Shown piece after piece: positions 15,167 through 25,157 of a stretch of 51,727 nucleotides of DNA. The notes below the pieces were generated by a model. That model made no database searches and had not been told where the DNA came from. It was given only the letters and a program-made list of their open reading frames with translations. The translations under genes were made by a program, and so were the position numbers. Numbering within the stretch: position 1 is the first letter of the stretch; every line of letters begins with the position of its first letter. This DNA is from Mesorhizobium alhagi CCNWXJ12-2 (GTDB taxonomy: Bacteria; Pseudomonadota; Alphaproteobacteria; Rhizobiales; Rhizobiaceae): assembly GCF_000236565.1 (NCBI RefSeq), contig NZ_AHAM01000133.1, forward strand, positions 1 to 51,727. The letters are read 5' to 3'.

Positions 15167-18006
15167 TTCGCCCACTCCTGTCCGTAGCGCAGTTCCTTTG
15201 GTCCCGAATGCCCTTCCGAGGAGACCGGCGCAAAGCGCGGTTCGCTCGCTGCGGCCGGCTCGGCCTTCTCGATACGCACACGAAGGTCGTACCAGGCCGC
15301 CTGCCCAGTAACCGGATCGGAGTTCGACCAGCGCAGGCCGTCGCCTTTCGGCGGTAGAAGTTCGTTGATCAAGTGATTCATCAGAAAGCCTTTTCTGGCT
15401 TCCGGCGCGTCGCGGTCCAGTGCCCAGGCCCCCTCCCGCTTGCCGATCGCATTCCAGGTCCAGATCGTCGAGGAATTGACGGCCTCCATACGCGCGATCT
15501 CGACCTTGATGCGGCCGTGGTGAGAAGTCAGGAAAACCCAGTCGCCGTCGATGAGACCGAGTTCGTCGCAAATGGGTCCCGGCACATAGAGCGGATTCTT
15601 CGTGTGGATCTGGCGCAACCAGGCATTCATGGAGCCCCAGGAATGGTACATCGCCGCCGGCCGCTGCGTGATCGCTTGGTAGGGATAGGTCTGGCGATCG
15701 ACGATTTCTTCCTCGAAGGGCCGATACCAGAACGGCAGCGGGTCGAACGTGTCGAGGATGCGCCGGCGATGGGTTTCGGGCGCGAACGGCTCGCGCAGCC
15801 CTTCCGCCGACAGCCGGAACTTCTGCAGCGTCTCCTGATAGAGCTGGAAGGTGACCGGCTGCGGCGTATCGAAGAAGCCCATGCGGACGGCGAAGTCCTG
15901 GTACGCCCTGTTTGCATGCTTATAAAACTGCGCCTCGAGCGGGATATGCGCCGAGAAGAAGGAGCCGTTCTCGATATAGCGCTTGAGCTGGTCGGGATTG
16001 GCGGCCCCGCGGCCGACGCGATCACCGTTCGGCCCGCGAAAACCGGCCAGCGGGCCGATGCCCGGCCGGCGCTCATGGCGCACGATATAGTCGGCGTAGT
16101 CGCTGTAGAGCGCGCGGCCGTGATGATCGACGAAGCCCGGCAGCTTCAGACGCACGCCGAGATCGAGCAGTACGGTCTGGAAGCCGCGCACGTCTCGGTC
16201 GGGCTCGACCACCGGCCAGCGGATCGCATCCTGCACGGCGTCCGGCTCCGAGATCGGCCTGTCGAGCATGGAGATGCAGTCGTGGCGCTCCAGATAGGTC
16301 GTGTCAGGAAGCACCAGATCGGCATAGGCGACCATCTCGGACGCGTATGCGTCCGAATAGATGATCTTAGGGATGCGGTATTCGCCGGTCTTGGGGTCTT
16401 TGTCCTCCAGCATTTTTATCACGCCGGCCGTATTCATCGACGAGTTCCAGGCCATGTTGGCCATGTAGAGGAACAGCACATCGATCGGATAAGGGTCGCC
16501 GGCATGCGCATTGGAGATGACCATGTGCATCAGGCCGTGCACCGAGACCGGCGCGTCCCACGAGAACGCCTTGTCGAGCCGCGTCGGCTTGCCGTCGGCA
16601 TCGATGAGCAGATCTTCCGGCCCGCGCGGAAAACCGAGATGCGGACCAGACAGGGGTTTGTTCGAGCCGAAATGCTCGGCCTTTCCATGCGGCGTCGGAT
16701 GCGCTTCGACCGGCTTCGGATAGGGTGGCTCGAAGCGGAAGGCGCCGGGGCAATCGACCGCGCCGATCAGCACCTGCAGCATGTGCAACGCGCGCGCCGT
16801 CTGGAAGCCGTTGGAATGGGCCGACAGGCCGCGCATGGCGTGGAAAGACACCGGCCGACCGACAAAGCTGTCGTGGCGCTCGCCATTCATGTCTGTCCAG
16901 GGCTGGTCGATCGAAATGGCTTCGTCGAAGGCGACGCGGGCGATCTCGGCGGCCAGTCCGCGAATGACATCGACGGCAACGCCCGTCTCGCCGGCCACGG
17001 CCTCCGGCGCGTATTTCGGATCGAGGTATTTTTCGGCGACGAGTTGGAACGAGGGTACGGCGAAGCGACCGTCCTCGAGCGTATAGCGTCCGGACAGCGC
17101 CGGCCTTGCACCGGTCGTGCCCCGTGGAACGATGCGCTCTGTGACAGTTTCGAAAACCAACTCCCTGCCCTCCGCGTCGCGTGCGAAAAGCCCGTGTTCG
17201 GCGGTTCCCGGCGCATCGACGACCAGCCAAGGCGCGTTGGAATAGCGCATCAAGTAATCGACATCGATTTTCCGTGCCTTCAACAGCTCGTGCGCGACCG
17301 CCAGGATCAGCAGCCCGTCCGTGCCGGGGCGGATGCCGATCCAGTTGTCGGCTACCGCCGAATATCCGGTCCGGACGGGATTGACCGAGACGAACCGCGC
17401 GCCGTTCTTCTTGACCTTGGCGATGCCCATCTTGAGCGGGTTGGAATCATGGTCCTCGGCGACGCCGAACATGATGAACAGCTTCGTCCGATCCCAGTCC
17501 GGCGCGCCGAACTCCCAGAACGCGCCGCCGATGGTCATGATGCCCGCCGCCGCCATATTGACCGAGCAGAAGCCGCCATGGGCGGCGTAGTTGGGCGTGC
17601 CGAACTGTTGTGCCCAAAAGCCGGTCAGCGACTGCGACTGATCGCGGCCGGTGAAGAAGGCGAGCTTCTTCGGATCGGACTGGCGCACGCCGTCGAGCCA
17701 GCCGGTCGCAATGCCCAATGCCTCGTCCCACGAGATTTCCTGGAACTCGCCCGAGCCCCGCGGCCCCACCCGCTTGAGCGGCGCCCTGAGCCGCGCCGGC
17801 GCGTAGTGTTGCATGATGCCGGCCGAGCCCTTGGCGCATAGCACCCCGCGATTGACCGGGTGGTCGCGATTGCCTTCGATGTAGCGGATCTTGCCGTCCT
17901 TGATGTGCACATCGATGCCGCAGCGGCACGCGCACATGTAGCAGGTCGTCTTGCGTACTTCGTCGCCGACGGGCTCGGACAGCGCGACACGCGGAGTGGA
18001 ATTCAT
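15163..18006 (-). CDS. soeA: Molybdopterin oxidoreductase catalytic subunit, probable sulfite dehydrogenase SoeA
   Basis: A 947-residue DMSO-reductase superfamily enzyme. The N-terminal [4Fe-4S] motif is Cys22-x2-Cys25-x3-Cys29-x27-Cys57, followed by NRGVLCAKGSAG. Mo-bis-MGD binding segments follow, including SVNPVRTGYSAVADNWIG and HGGFCSVNMA. No twin-arginine signal is present, so the enzyme should be cytoplasmic. That, with the B and C subunits downstream, matches SoeABC of sulfur-oxidising and taurine-using proteobacteria, which oxidises sulfite to sulfate. Alternatives are polysulfide/thiosulfate-type or formate dehydrogenase-like enzymes. The ATG at 18006 and its Shine-Dalgarno lie inside an 11-bp inverted repeat. 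The three-gene complex is certain; sulfite as substrate is inferred. Confidence 0.75.
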   Translation of the reverse strand: MNSTPRVALSEPVGDEVRKTTCYMCACRCGIDVHIKDGKIRYIEGNRDHPVNRGVLCAKGSAGIMQHYAPARLRAPLKRVGPRGSGEFQEISWDEALGIATGWLDGVRQSDPKKLAFFTGRDQSQSLTGFWAQQFGTPNYAAHGGFCSVNMAAAGIMTIGGAFWEFGAPDWDRTKLFIMFGVAEDHDSNPLKMGIAKVKKNGARFVSVNPVRTGYSAVADNWIGIRPGTDGLLILAVAHELLKARKIDVDYLMRYSNAPWLVVDAPGTAEHGLFARDAEGRELVFETVTERIVPRGTTGARPALSGRYTLEDGRFAVPSFQLVAEKYLDPKYAPEAVAGETGVAVDVIRGLAAEIARVAFDEAISIDQPWTDMNGERHDSFVGRPVSFHAMRGLSAHSNGFQTARALHMLQVLIGAVDCPGAFRFEPPYPKPVEAHPTPHGKAEHFGSNKPLSGPHLGFPRGPEDLLIDADGKPTRLDKAFSWDAPVSVHGLMHMVISNAHAGDPYPIDVLFLYMANMAWNSSMNTAGVIKMLEDKDPKTGEYRIPKIIYSDAYASEMVAYADLVLPDTTYLERHDCISMLDRPISEPDAVQDAIRWPVVEPDRDVRGFQTVLLDLGVRLKLPGFVDHHGRALYSDYADYIVRHERRPGIGPLAGFRGPNGDRVGRGAANPDQLKRYIENGSFFSAHIPLEAQFYKHANRAYQDFAVRMGFFDTPQPVTFQLYQETLQKFRLSAEGLREPFAPETHRRRILDTFDPLPFWYRPFEEEIVDRQTYPYQAITQRPAAMYHSWGSMNAWLRQIHTKNPLYVPGPICDELGLIDGDWVFLTSHHGRIKVEIARMEAVNSSTIWTWNAIGKREGAWALDRDAPEARKGFLMNHLINELLPPKGDGLRWSNSDPVTGQAAWYDLRVRIEKAEPAAASEPRFAPVSSEGHSGPKELRYGQEWAK

Positions 18007-18028
18007 TGGCGGAGCTCCTCCGCCAATG
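18004..18028 (-). promoter_or_regulatory. Perfect 11-bp inverted repeat over the soeA Shine-Dalgarno and start codon
   Basis: The arms 18004-18014 and 18018-18028 are exact reverse complements around a 3-nt loop. On the soeA mRNA the hairpin contains GGAGGAG (the ribosome binding site) and ends on the ATG. Folded RNA would hide the start site, suggesting translational control. The structure is visible in sequence; its function is inference. Confidence 0.6.
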
Positions 18029-18147
18029 TCTACAGACGCCCTACCCCAAATGAAATGCCCGAAAACGCCATTTCAGGGGAAAATTTGTATAGACATAAGT
18101 TGCCGCAACGGATTCGTTTTTCGGCAGTGGTCGCGTATCGCTGCCAG

Positions 18148-18579
18148 TCAGTTTGTGACGACGATACGCGTATTGCCCGGTCCGATCTGCTTGACCAGCG
18201 AATAGAATTTCGCGGCGTTCGCGGTCGCGAGCCTCACGCAGCCATGCGAAGCCGGCCGGCCGAGGTTCTTGACGTAGTTCGTGCCGTGGATGGCGTAGCC
18301 GCCGTGGTAGAATACCGAATAGGGCATGGGCGACATATCGTATTTGCGCGAATGCCACATTTTGTGCATGCGTTTCGGCCGCCAGGTGCCCCGTGGCGTG
18401 ATGTAGCCCTTGCGCGCCGTCGAGACCTTCCAGGTGTGGATGACGCGGCCGTGCTTCACAACGGTCATGGTCTGGGCGGACACATTGATGTTCGCCACCA
18501 AACTGGCCGCATGGCCTTGCGCCGAAGCGCCAAGCAGCAGCCCTGCAAATGCAAGCGCGAGAAGAATTCTGTTGTTCAT
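18148..18579 (-). CDS. L,D-transpeptidase (YkuD domain)
   Basis: A 143-residue periplasmic enzyme with a signal peptide (MNNRILLALAFAGLLLGASA). Its YkuD catalytic domain shows the signature HGT followed by ASHGCVRLA, whose Cys is the nucleophile. Such enzymes make 3-3 crosslinks in peptidoglycan or attach outer-membrane proteins to it. Short forms like this, with only signal plus YkuD, are numerous in Hyphomicrobiales. I use the ATG complementary to 18577-18579, because an upstream extension to 18762 has no signal-like character. The gene stands alone between soeA and the divergent M20 peptidase gene. Confidence 0.88.
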   Translation of the reverse strand: MNNRILLALAFAGLLLGASAQGHAASLVANINVSAQTMTVVKHGRVIHTWKVSTARKGYITPRGTWRPKRMHKMWHSRKYDMSPMPYSVFYHGGYAIHGTNYVKNLGRPASHGCVRLATANAAKFYSLVKQIGPGNTRIVVTN

Positions 18580-18780
18580 TTTCGATCCCCCAAAATACCA
18601 AAAGCCTAGCGCCCCCTTCGCAATCGGTATGTGAAGAAGGTTACACCAACTTCCTAAGAATTTCCAAAACCGTGCCGACTGCCGATCCCAACAATTCCCG
18701 TGAAGGTTGCACAAGCTGGCCCACGCGCGGGCTCGCATTGCGGCTTGCCAAAGCGGGCCCAACCCTGCTCAATTTCACGC

Positions 18781-20061
18781 ATGTATGAAAAGCTTCTCGA
18801 AACGATCGACGAGCGGGTCGACGACCTGGTCACTCTCACTACCGACCTGATCCGTTTTCCAACGATCAATCCGCCCGGCGACGCATACCGGCCCTGCGCC
18901 GAATATATCGGCGCGCGCCTGAAGAAGCGCGGCTTTGGTGTCGAATACATTCGCGCGGAAGGTTCGCCGGGCGACACGGACCGCTATCCGCGGATGAATG
19001 TCGTCGCGCGTTTCGACGGCCGCACGCCCGGGCCGACCGTTCATTTCAATTCCCATATCGATGTCGTCGAGGCAGGCGAAGGCTGGACGGTCGCCCCGTT
19101 CGCCGGCGTGGTGAAGGACGGCAGGGTCTATGGCCGCGGCGCCTGCGACATGAAGGGCGGACTTGCCGCGTCCATCACCGCCGCCGAGGCGTTCATGGAT
19201 GTCTATCCGGATTTTCCAGGCGCGATCGAGATTTCCGGCACTGCCGATGAGGAATCCGGCGGCTTCGGCGGCGTCGCCTATTTGGCCGGCAAAGGCTACT
19301 TCTCCAAGCCGAAGGTCGACCACGTCATCATCCCGGAACCGCTGAACAAGGACCGCATCTGCCTCGGCCACCGCGGCGTCTGGTGGGCCGAAATCGAGAC
19401 CAAGGGCGAGATCGCGCATGGCTCGATGCCGTTCCTTGGCGACTGCGCCGTGCGCCACATGGGTGCGGTGCTCGAAGCCTTCGAGAAGGACCTGTTTCCC
19501 GCGCTCGACGCCAAGCAGACGCGCATGCCCGTGGTGCCGGACGGCGCGCGCCGCTCGACCATGAACATCAACTCCATCCATGGCGGCCAGACCGACGACT
19601 TCCGGCCCGGCCTGCCCTCGCCCAACGTGCCGGACTGGTGCCGGCTGACGATCGACCGGCGTTTCCTGCTTGAAGAGAAGATCGGCGAGGTCAAAAGTGA
19701 AGTAACGGCCATTCTCGACCGGCTGAAGCGCGACCGGCCGAAATTCGACTACGACATCCGCGACATCATGGAGGTGCAGCCACTGATGACCGAGCGCGAC
19801 GCGCCGGTTGTCTCGGCGGTGGCGCAGGGCATCCGCGAGGTCTTCGACCGGGAGCCCGACTATGTCATTTCGCCGGGCACCTACGACCAGAAACACGTGT
19901 CGCGCATCGGCCATTTGCACGACTGCATCGCTTATGGGCCGGGCATACTGGACCTGGCGCACCGACCGGACGAATGGGTGGGCATCGCCGACATGGTGGA
20001 ATCGGCCAAGGTCATGGCCATCGGGCTGAACCTGCTGCTGCGGGGGCCGTCCGCGCGATGA
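18781..20061 (+). CDS. M20-family metallopeptidase (ArgE/DapE-like deacylase)
   Basis: A 426-residue cytoplasmic zinc hydrolase. The metal-binding landmarks are NSHIDVVEAGEGW, GRGACDMKGGLAAS and SGTADEESGGFGG; the EE pair includes the catalytic base. A later His is in TYDQKHVSRIGHL. The family cleaves N-acyl amino acids or short peptides. The gene precedes a full peptide importer on the same strand (127 bp gap), suggesting it processes the imported substrate. The start at ATG 18781 begins the conserved domain; an upstream in-frame ATG at 18700 gives no recognisable extra sequence. The exact substrate is unknown. Confidence 0.85.
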   Translation: MYEKLLETIDERVDDLVTLTTDLIRFPTINPPGDAYRPCAEYIGARLKKRGFGVEYIRAEGSPGDTDRYPRMNVVARFDGRTPGPTVHFNSHIDVVEAGEGWTVAPFAGVVKDGRVYGRGACDMKGGLAASITAAEAFMDVYPDFPGAIEISGTADEESGGFGGVAYLAGKGYFSKPKVDHVIIPEPLNKDRICLGHRGVWWAEIETKGEIAHGSMPFLGDCAVRHMGAVLEAFEKDLFPALDAKQTRMPVVPDGARRSTMNINSIHGGQTDDFRPGLPSPNVPDWCRLTIDRRFLLEEKIGEVKSEVTAILDRLKRDRPKFDYDIRDIMEVQPLMTERDAPVVSAVAQGIREVFDREPDYVISPGTYDQKHVSRIGHLHDCIAYGPGILDLAHRPDEWVGIADMVESAKVMAIGLNLLLRGPSAR

Positions 20062-20187
20062 TCGCCCGGCCCTGTGGCTGGCGCGGAAAGATTCGGCCGC
20101 AGGCGTACCGATTGCAACAAACGCGATTTACTCCGGCTGCAAATAACGCTTCTATCCAGCCGGAATTCGGGAACGGGAGTAGATTCA

Positions 20188-21669
20188 ATGAAAGTTTGGA
20201 AATCGATCCTCGCGGCAAGCATGCTGGCGCTGGCGACGAGCAGCGCGGCGTTGGCTGCACGAACCGACCTGGTGCTGGGCATCCCGCTGGAGCCGCCGCA
20301 TCTCGATCCGACGGCGGGCGCTGCCGCCGCCATTGATGAAGTTCTCTACGCCAACGTTTTCGAAGGGCTTACCCGCATAGGCCCGAGCGGCGAAGTTCTG
20401 CCGGCGCTGGCCGAAAGCTGGACCGTTTCCGACGACGGCAAGGTCTACACCTTCAAGCTCCGCACCGGCGTCAAATATCATGACGGCAGCGACTTCAACG
20501 CCGACGACGTGAAGTTCTCGCTCGACCGCGCGCGCGCCGAAGATTCCACCAACGCGCAGAAGGCGCTGTTTGCCGCGATCGATACCGTCGAGGCGGTCAA
20601 TCCGGGCACGGTGAAAGTCACGCTGAAGAATCCGCAGGGCTCTTTCCTTTACAATATGGGCTGGGGCGATGCGGTGATCGTCGCGCCGGAATCGGCCGAG
20701 ACCAACAAGGAAAAGCCGATCGGCACCGGGCCATTTAAATTCCAGAACTGGGCCAAGGGTTCAGCCATCACGCTGGTCAAGGCGGACGGCTACTGGGGCG
20801 ATCCGATCGCGCTCGACAAGGCCGAGTTCCGCATCATTCCGGATGCCGCCGCGGCCATTCCGGCGCTGCTTTCGGGTGACGTGCAGGCGCTGCCGAACTA
20901 TCAGCTCGGCGACGCCCTGCCGCAGATCCAGGCCGATCCGCGTTTCAAGGTGGTGATCGGCTCGACCGAAGGCGAGACGGTGCTGTCGACCAACAACAAG
21001 AAGCCGCCATTCGACAATCTGAAAGTGCGGCAGGCCATCGCCCACGCGATCGACCGCAAGGCGATCATCGACGGCGCTTCCGGCGGCTTCGGCGTGCCGA
21101 TCGGTTCGCACTTCGCCCCGCACAATCCGGCCTATGTCGACCTTACCGGCACCTATCCGCACGACGTCGAAAAAGCGAAGGCGCTCTTGAAGGAAGCCGG
21201 CTTCGAGAACGGCATCGAGGCAACCCTGAAGCTTCCGCCGGTCGGCTATGCGCGTGACGGCGGCCAGATCGTCGCCTCGCAGTTGCGCGATGTCGGCATC
21301 GAGCTCGAGATCATCCCGGTCGAATGGGCCGACTGGCTGAAGCAGGTGTTCACGGAAAAGGACTACGATCTGTCGATCGTGTCTCACACCGAACCGAACG
21401 ACATTGAGATCTATTCGCGCGACGACTATTATTTCCAGTACGACAACCCGGCCTTCGACAAGATCATCGAGGAGTTGAACCTCACCTCCGACGAGGCCAA
21501 GCGCAAGGAGCTCTACGGCCAGGCGCAAAAAATCCTCGCCGAAGATGCAGTGGTTGGTTTCCTCTTCGAGCTGCCGAAGATCGGCATCTGGGATGCCAAG
21601 GTCGAAGGCTTGTGGACGAACTCGCCCATCCAGGCGAACGACCTGACCAAGGTGAAATGGGTGGATTGA
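20188..21669 (+). CDS. Peptide/nickel-type ABC transporter substrate-binding protein
   Basis: A 493-residue family-5 periplasmic solute-binding protein. The signal peptide is KSILAASMLALATSSAALAA. The body has the DppA/OppA layout: EPPHLDPTAGAAAAIDEVLY near the N-terminus, ALAESWTVSDDGKVYTFKLR, DVKFSLDRA, and VRQAIAHAIDRKAI in lobe two. GGGAGTAG precedes the ATG. It heads a four-gene importer operon. The ligand is probably a dipeptide, oligopeptide or N-acylated amino acid, given the M20 peptidase upstream. Confidence 0.92.
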   Translation: MKVWKSILAASMLALATSSAALAARTDLVLGIPLEPPHLDPTAGAAAAIDEVLYANVFEGLTRIGPSGEVLPALAESWTVSDDGKVYTFKLRTGVKYHDGSDFNADDVKFSLDRARAEDSTNAQKALFAAIDTVEAVNPGTVKVTLKNPQGSFLYNMGWGDAVIVAPESAETNKEKPIGTGPFKFQNWAKGSAITLVKADGYWGDPIALDKAEFRIIPDAAAAIPALLSGDVQALPNYQLGDALPQIQADPRFKVVIGSTEGETVLSTNNKKPPFDNLKVRQAIAHAIDRKAIIDGASGGFGVPIGSHFAPHNPAYVDLTGTYPHDVEKAKALLKEAGFENGIEATLKLPPVGYARDGGQIVASQLRDVGIELEIIPVEWADWLKQVFTEKDYDLSIVSHTEPNDIEIYSRDDYYFQYDNPAFDKIIEELNLTSDEAKRKELYGQAQKILAEDAVVGFLFELPKIGIWDAKVEGLWTNSPIQANDLTKVKWVD

Positions 21670-21715
21670 GCGTTCGAGGGAACCCGCGAGACTTCTCATC
21701 GCCTAGTCCCCTCCG

Positions 21716-22663
21716 ATGACCACCTATCTCCTCAAACGCCTCGCCATCGGCGCGCTGACGCTCGTCGTCGCGTCGATCGTGGTGTTTTCGGTGCTGGAGA
21801 TCTTGCCCGGCGACCCGGCGCGGCTGATGCTCGGCTTGAATGCCTCGGAAGCGACGGTTCAGGTGCTGCGCGAGCAGATGGGCCTCAACCAGCCGATTCT
21901 TTTGCGCTATCTCGATTGGGCCGGTGGGCTGCTGACGCTTGATTTCGGCAAATCCTACACCTACTCGGTCCCAGTCATCGACCTGATTTCCGAACGCGTC
22001 GTGGTCTCCCTGCCTCTGGCAATCATGGCGCTCCTTCTGTCGACCGCAATTGCCATTCCCGTCGGCGTGTTTTCCGCCCAAAGGCGCGGCAGCACTGCCG
22101 ATACGCTGTCGATGGGCGCCGCGCAAATCGGCGTCGCCATTCCCAATTTCTGGTTTGCGCTGATCCTAATCTATATTTTCGCCGTCTGGCTCCGGCTCGT
22201 GCCGGCCGGCGGCTTTCCCGGCTGGAACGCGGGACTTTGGCCGGCCTTCAAGGCATTGATCCTGCCCGCGGTGGCGCTCGCTTTGCAGCAGGCTGCGATC
22301 CTTGCCCGAGTAACCCGCTCGGCCCTGCTCGACGTGCTTGGCGAGGATTACATCCGCACCGCACGCGCCAAGGGCATGCCGCGCAACTATGTGCTGTGGC
22401 GGCATGCCCTGCGCAACGCGATGATCCCGTTGCTGACCATACTCGGCCTGCAGTTCGCATTCCTGATTGCCGGCACGATCATCATCGAGAACGTCTTCTA
22501 TCTCCCCGGCCTCGGCCGGCTGATCTTCCAGGCGATCACCCAGCGCGACCTCATCGTCGTGGAGAGCGTCGTCATGCTGCTGGTCGCGACGGTAATCGTC
22601 GTCAATTTCCTGGTCGACCTGTCTTATGCGATTGTCGATCCGCGGTTGAGGATCCGGCAATGA
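21716..22663 (+). CDS. ABC transporter permease, DppB type
   Basis: A 315-residue inner-membrane permease with six predicted helices, starting MTTYLLKRLAIGALTLVVAS as DppB/OppB proteins do. The cytoplasmic EAA-like loop for ATPase contact is visible as RTARAKGMPRNYVLWRHALR. A periplasmic stretch after helix one (LPGDPARLMLG) is also typical. Its TGA overlaps the ATG of the next permease (ATGA), indicating translational coupling. It forms the channel with the DppC-type protein encoded next. Confidence 0.93.
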   Translation: MTTYLLKRLAIGALTLVVASIVVFSVLEILPGDPARLMLGLNASEATVQVLREQMGLNQPILLRYLDWAGGLLTLDFGKSYTYSVPVIDLISERVVVSLPLAIMALLLSTAIAIPVGVFSAQRRGSTADTLSMGAAQIGVAIPNFWFALILIYIFAVWLRLVPAGGFPGWNAGLWPAFKALILPAVALALQQAAILARVTRSALLDVLGEDYIRTARAKGMPRNYVLWRHALRNAMIPLLTILGLQFAFLIAGTIIIENVFYLPGLGRLIFQAITQRDLIVVESVVMLLVATVIVVNFLVDLSYAIVDPRLRIRQ

Positions 22664-23532
22664 CGCTGCCTGCCGCAGAATTCGAGCGTGAGACCTTCGG
22701 CAGCTTCATCGCAAAAGCTTTTGCCAACCGCTCATTCGTCATCGGTTTCGTCATCACTTCGCTGATCGCAGGCATGGCGCTGCTGTCTTTCTTCTGGACG
22801 CCCTATGACGTGACCAAGCTTATCGTGGCCGACCGAATGCAGCCGCCTTCGGCTACACATCTCTTCGGCACCGACCAGTTCGGCCGCGACGTCCTGTCGA
22901 TGATCATGGTCGGCTCGCGCAACTCGATCGCGGTGGCGCTGGTGGCGGTCGGCATCGGCATGGGGCTCGGCGTGCCGCTCGGCTGCTGGGCGGCCGCCCG
23001 CGGCGGCTTCCTCGACGAAGCGGTCATGCGTTTCAACGATCTGGTATTCGCCTTTCCCGCCCTGCTCTCGGCGGTGATGATCACCGCCATCTTCGGCCCC
23101 GGCGCGATAAACGCCATCATCGCCATCGGCATCTTCAACATACCGGTTTTCGCACGCGTTGCCCGCGCGGGCGCGCTTGCGATCTGGCCGCGCGAATTCA
23201 TCCTCGCCGCACGCGCCGCCGGCAAGGGCAAGGCGCTGATCACTGTCGAGCACATTCTGCCGAACATCGCCAATCTGCTGCTGGTGCAGGGCACCATCCA
23301 GTTCGCGCTCGGCATTCTGGCTGAGGCTGGCCTCTCCTATCTCGGGCTCGGCGCGCAACCGCCAATGCCGAGTTGGGGCCGCATGCTGTTCGAAGCGCAG
23401 ACGCTGATGATGGTCGCGCCTTATCTGGCGCTGTTCCCCGGTTTTGCCATCGTCATTACCGTGCTCGGCCTCAACCTGCTCGGCGACGGCGTCAGCGACG
23501 TGCTCGACCCCAAATTGCGGCGGCAGCGATGA
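22660..23532 (+). CDS. ABC transporter permease, DppC type
   Basis: A 290-residue permease with the cytoplasmic N-terminus and HLFGTDQFGRDVLSMI segment characteristic of DppC/OppC. The EAA loop is ILAARAAGKGKALITVEHIL. I place the start at the ATG overlapping the dppB stop by 4 nt; an open frame further upstream lies inside dppB and is not coding. Its own stop overlaps the ATPase gene start by 4 nt, so the three genes are read as one unit. Confidence 0.92.
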   Translation: MTLPAAEFERETFGSFIAKAFANRSFVIGFVITSLIAGMALLSFFWTPYDVTKLIVADRMQPPSATHLFGTDQFGRDVLSMIMVGSRNSIAVALVAVGIGMGLGVPLGCWAAARGGFLDEAVMRFNDLVFAFPALLSAVMITAIFGPGAINAIIAIGIFNIPVFARVARAGALAIWPREFILAARAAGKGKALITVEHILPNIANLLLVQGTIQFALGILAEAGLSYLGLGAQPPMPSWGRMLFEAQTLMMVAPYLALFPGFAIVITVLGLNLLGDGVSDVLDPKLRRQR

Positions 23533-25157
23533 GCCTGCTCGAAATCGAAAACCTGTCGCTCAAAATCGGCGAGACACCGATCCTCAGGGATGTCGACCTG
23601 TCGATCGACGCCGGCGAGGTGATGGGCCTGGTTGGCGAATCCGGTTCGGGCAAGTCGATGACCGCGCTGACGGTCATGCAGCTTCTGCCCAACGCCGCGC
23701 GCACTGAAGGCCGCGTCAGCTTCGACGGCATCGACATTCTCGCGGCCACCGAGGACCGGATGTGCGCTTTGCGCGGCGACGACATAGGCATGGTGTTCCA
23801 GGAGCCGATGACGGCGCTGAACCCGGTCAAGACGATCGGCGAGCAGGTCGCCGAAGGCATTCGCTGGCACACCGGAGCCAGCCGCGCCGATGCCGAGGAG
23901 CGCGCGCGGCAGATACTGGACCGGGTCGGCCTGCCCGAGAAGAAATTCCCGATGTCGCGCTATCCGCACCAATTGTCGGGCGGCCAGCGCCAGCGTGTGG
24001 TGATCGCCATCGCCTGCGCGCTGAAGCCGAAGCTGTTGATCGCCGACGAGCCTACGACCGCGCTCGACGTGGTGCTGCAGGCGCAGATACTGGAGCTGCT
24101 GCGCGATCTCGTCGACGAAAACCGCATGGGCCTGCTGCTGATCTCTCACGACCTCGCCGTCGTGACGCAGATGGCCGACCGCATCACCATTCTGCGCCAT
24201 GGTGAGGTGATGGAGGCCGGCGAGACAGCGCAGACGCTGTCCAAGCAGGCGCACCCCTACACGCGGCAACTCGCCCTCGCTTCGACGCATGTGCCGGAGA
24301 GGCGCGTTCTTGCCCACCCCTTTGCGGGGGACAGGGCGTCGCTCCTCGAGGTCCAAAACATCTCCCGCTTTTATCCCGGCCAGCGACTGTCGATGTTTCA
24401 CAAGGCCGAGCCGTTCCGCGCCGTAGACGATGTCTCGTTCTCGATCGCTCCCGGCCAGTCCACGGCGCTCGTCGGGCGCTCCGGCTGCGGGAAGTCGACG
24501 CTGGCGCGCATGATCCTGGCGCTGGACAGACCGTCCGGAGGCGAAATCCGCTTCATGGGGGAGACGTTGACCGGCAGAGACGAGGCGGCGCTGAAGCCGG
24601 CGCGGCGCAACATGCAGGTAGTGTTTCAGGACCCCTACGGCTCGTTCAATCCGCGCCACAAGGTCGAGCGGCTGGTCGCCGAACCCCTGCATCTCTTGGA
24701 AAAACAGCCCAGCCCGGCCGAGCGGCGCGAGGTGGTGGCGAGCGCGCTGCACGAAGTCGGCCTTCGCGCCGAAGACATGGACAAGTATCCCCACGAATTT
24801 TCAGGCGGCCAGCGGCAGCGCCTGTCGATCGCCCGCGCTATCATTACCAGGCCGAAGCTGGTCGTCGCCGACGAGCCGGTCTCCGCCCTCGACGTTTCGA
24901 TTCGCGCGCAGATCCTCGATCTCTTTGCCGATCTGAACGGCCGCCTCGGCGTCGCGTATCTGTTCATCACCCACGACCTGACGGTCGCCCGCGCCATCAC
25001 GGACGACGTGATGATCATGCATGAGGGAAAGATCGTCGAACGCGGCCCGACCGGCGAAGTGCTCGACCATCCGCAATCCGAGGCGACCAAGGCGCTCGTT
25101 GCCGCAGCGCCCGACCTGCACCGGGCCATTGCCCGCCGGCTTCAGGAGCAGGGTTAG
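23529..25157 (+). CDS. Fused dipeptide ABC transporter ATPase (DppD-DppF type)
   Basis: A 542-residue protein carrying two complete ATPase domains. The first has Walker [10 protein letters not shown], signature LSGGQRQRV and Walker [13 protein letters not shown]. The second has Walker [10 protein letters not shown], signature [10 protein letters not shown] and Walker [13 protein letters not shown]. In many bacteria these are separate DppD and DppF subunits, but the fusion is common in alphaproteobacteria. It powers the importer encoded upstream. The last codons overlap the convergent TerB-like gene by 4 nt. Confidence 0.93.
   Translation: MSLLEIENLSLKIGETPILRDVDLSIDAGEVMGLVGESGSGKSMTALTVMQLLPNAARTEGRVSFDGIDILAATEDRMCALRGDDIGMVFQEPMTALNPVKTIGEQVAEGIRWHTGASRADAEERARQILDRVGLPEKKFPMSRYPHQLSGGQRQRVVIAIACALKPKLLIADEPTTALDVVLQAQILELLRDLVDENRMGLLLISHDLAVVTQMADRITILRHGEVMEAGETAQTLSKQAHPYTRQLALASTHVPERRVLAHPFAGDRASLLEVQNISRFYPGQRLSMFHKAEPFRAVDDVSFSIAPGQSTALVGRSGCGKSTLARMILALDRPSGGEIRFMGETLTGRDEAALKPARRNMQVVFQDPYGSFNPRHKVERLVAEPLHLLEKQPSPAERREVVASALHEVGLRAEDMDKYPHEFSGGQRQRLSIARAIITRPKLVVADEPVSALDVSIRAQILDLFADLNGRLGVAYLFITHDLTVARAITDDVMIMHEGKIVERGPTGEVLDHPQSEATKALVAAAPDLHRAIARRLQEQG

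Noticed and set aside
15373-17841. Long open frame (822 codons) on the + strand opposite soeA
   Set aside because: It is antisense to a well-supported molybdoenzyme gene and its translation has no domain logic; long antisense frames are expected in GC-rich DNA.
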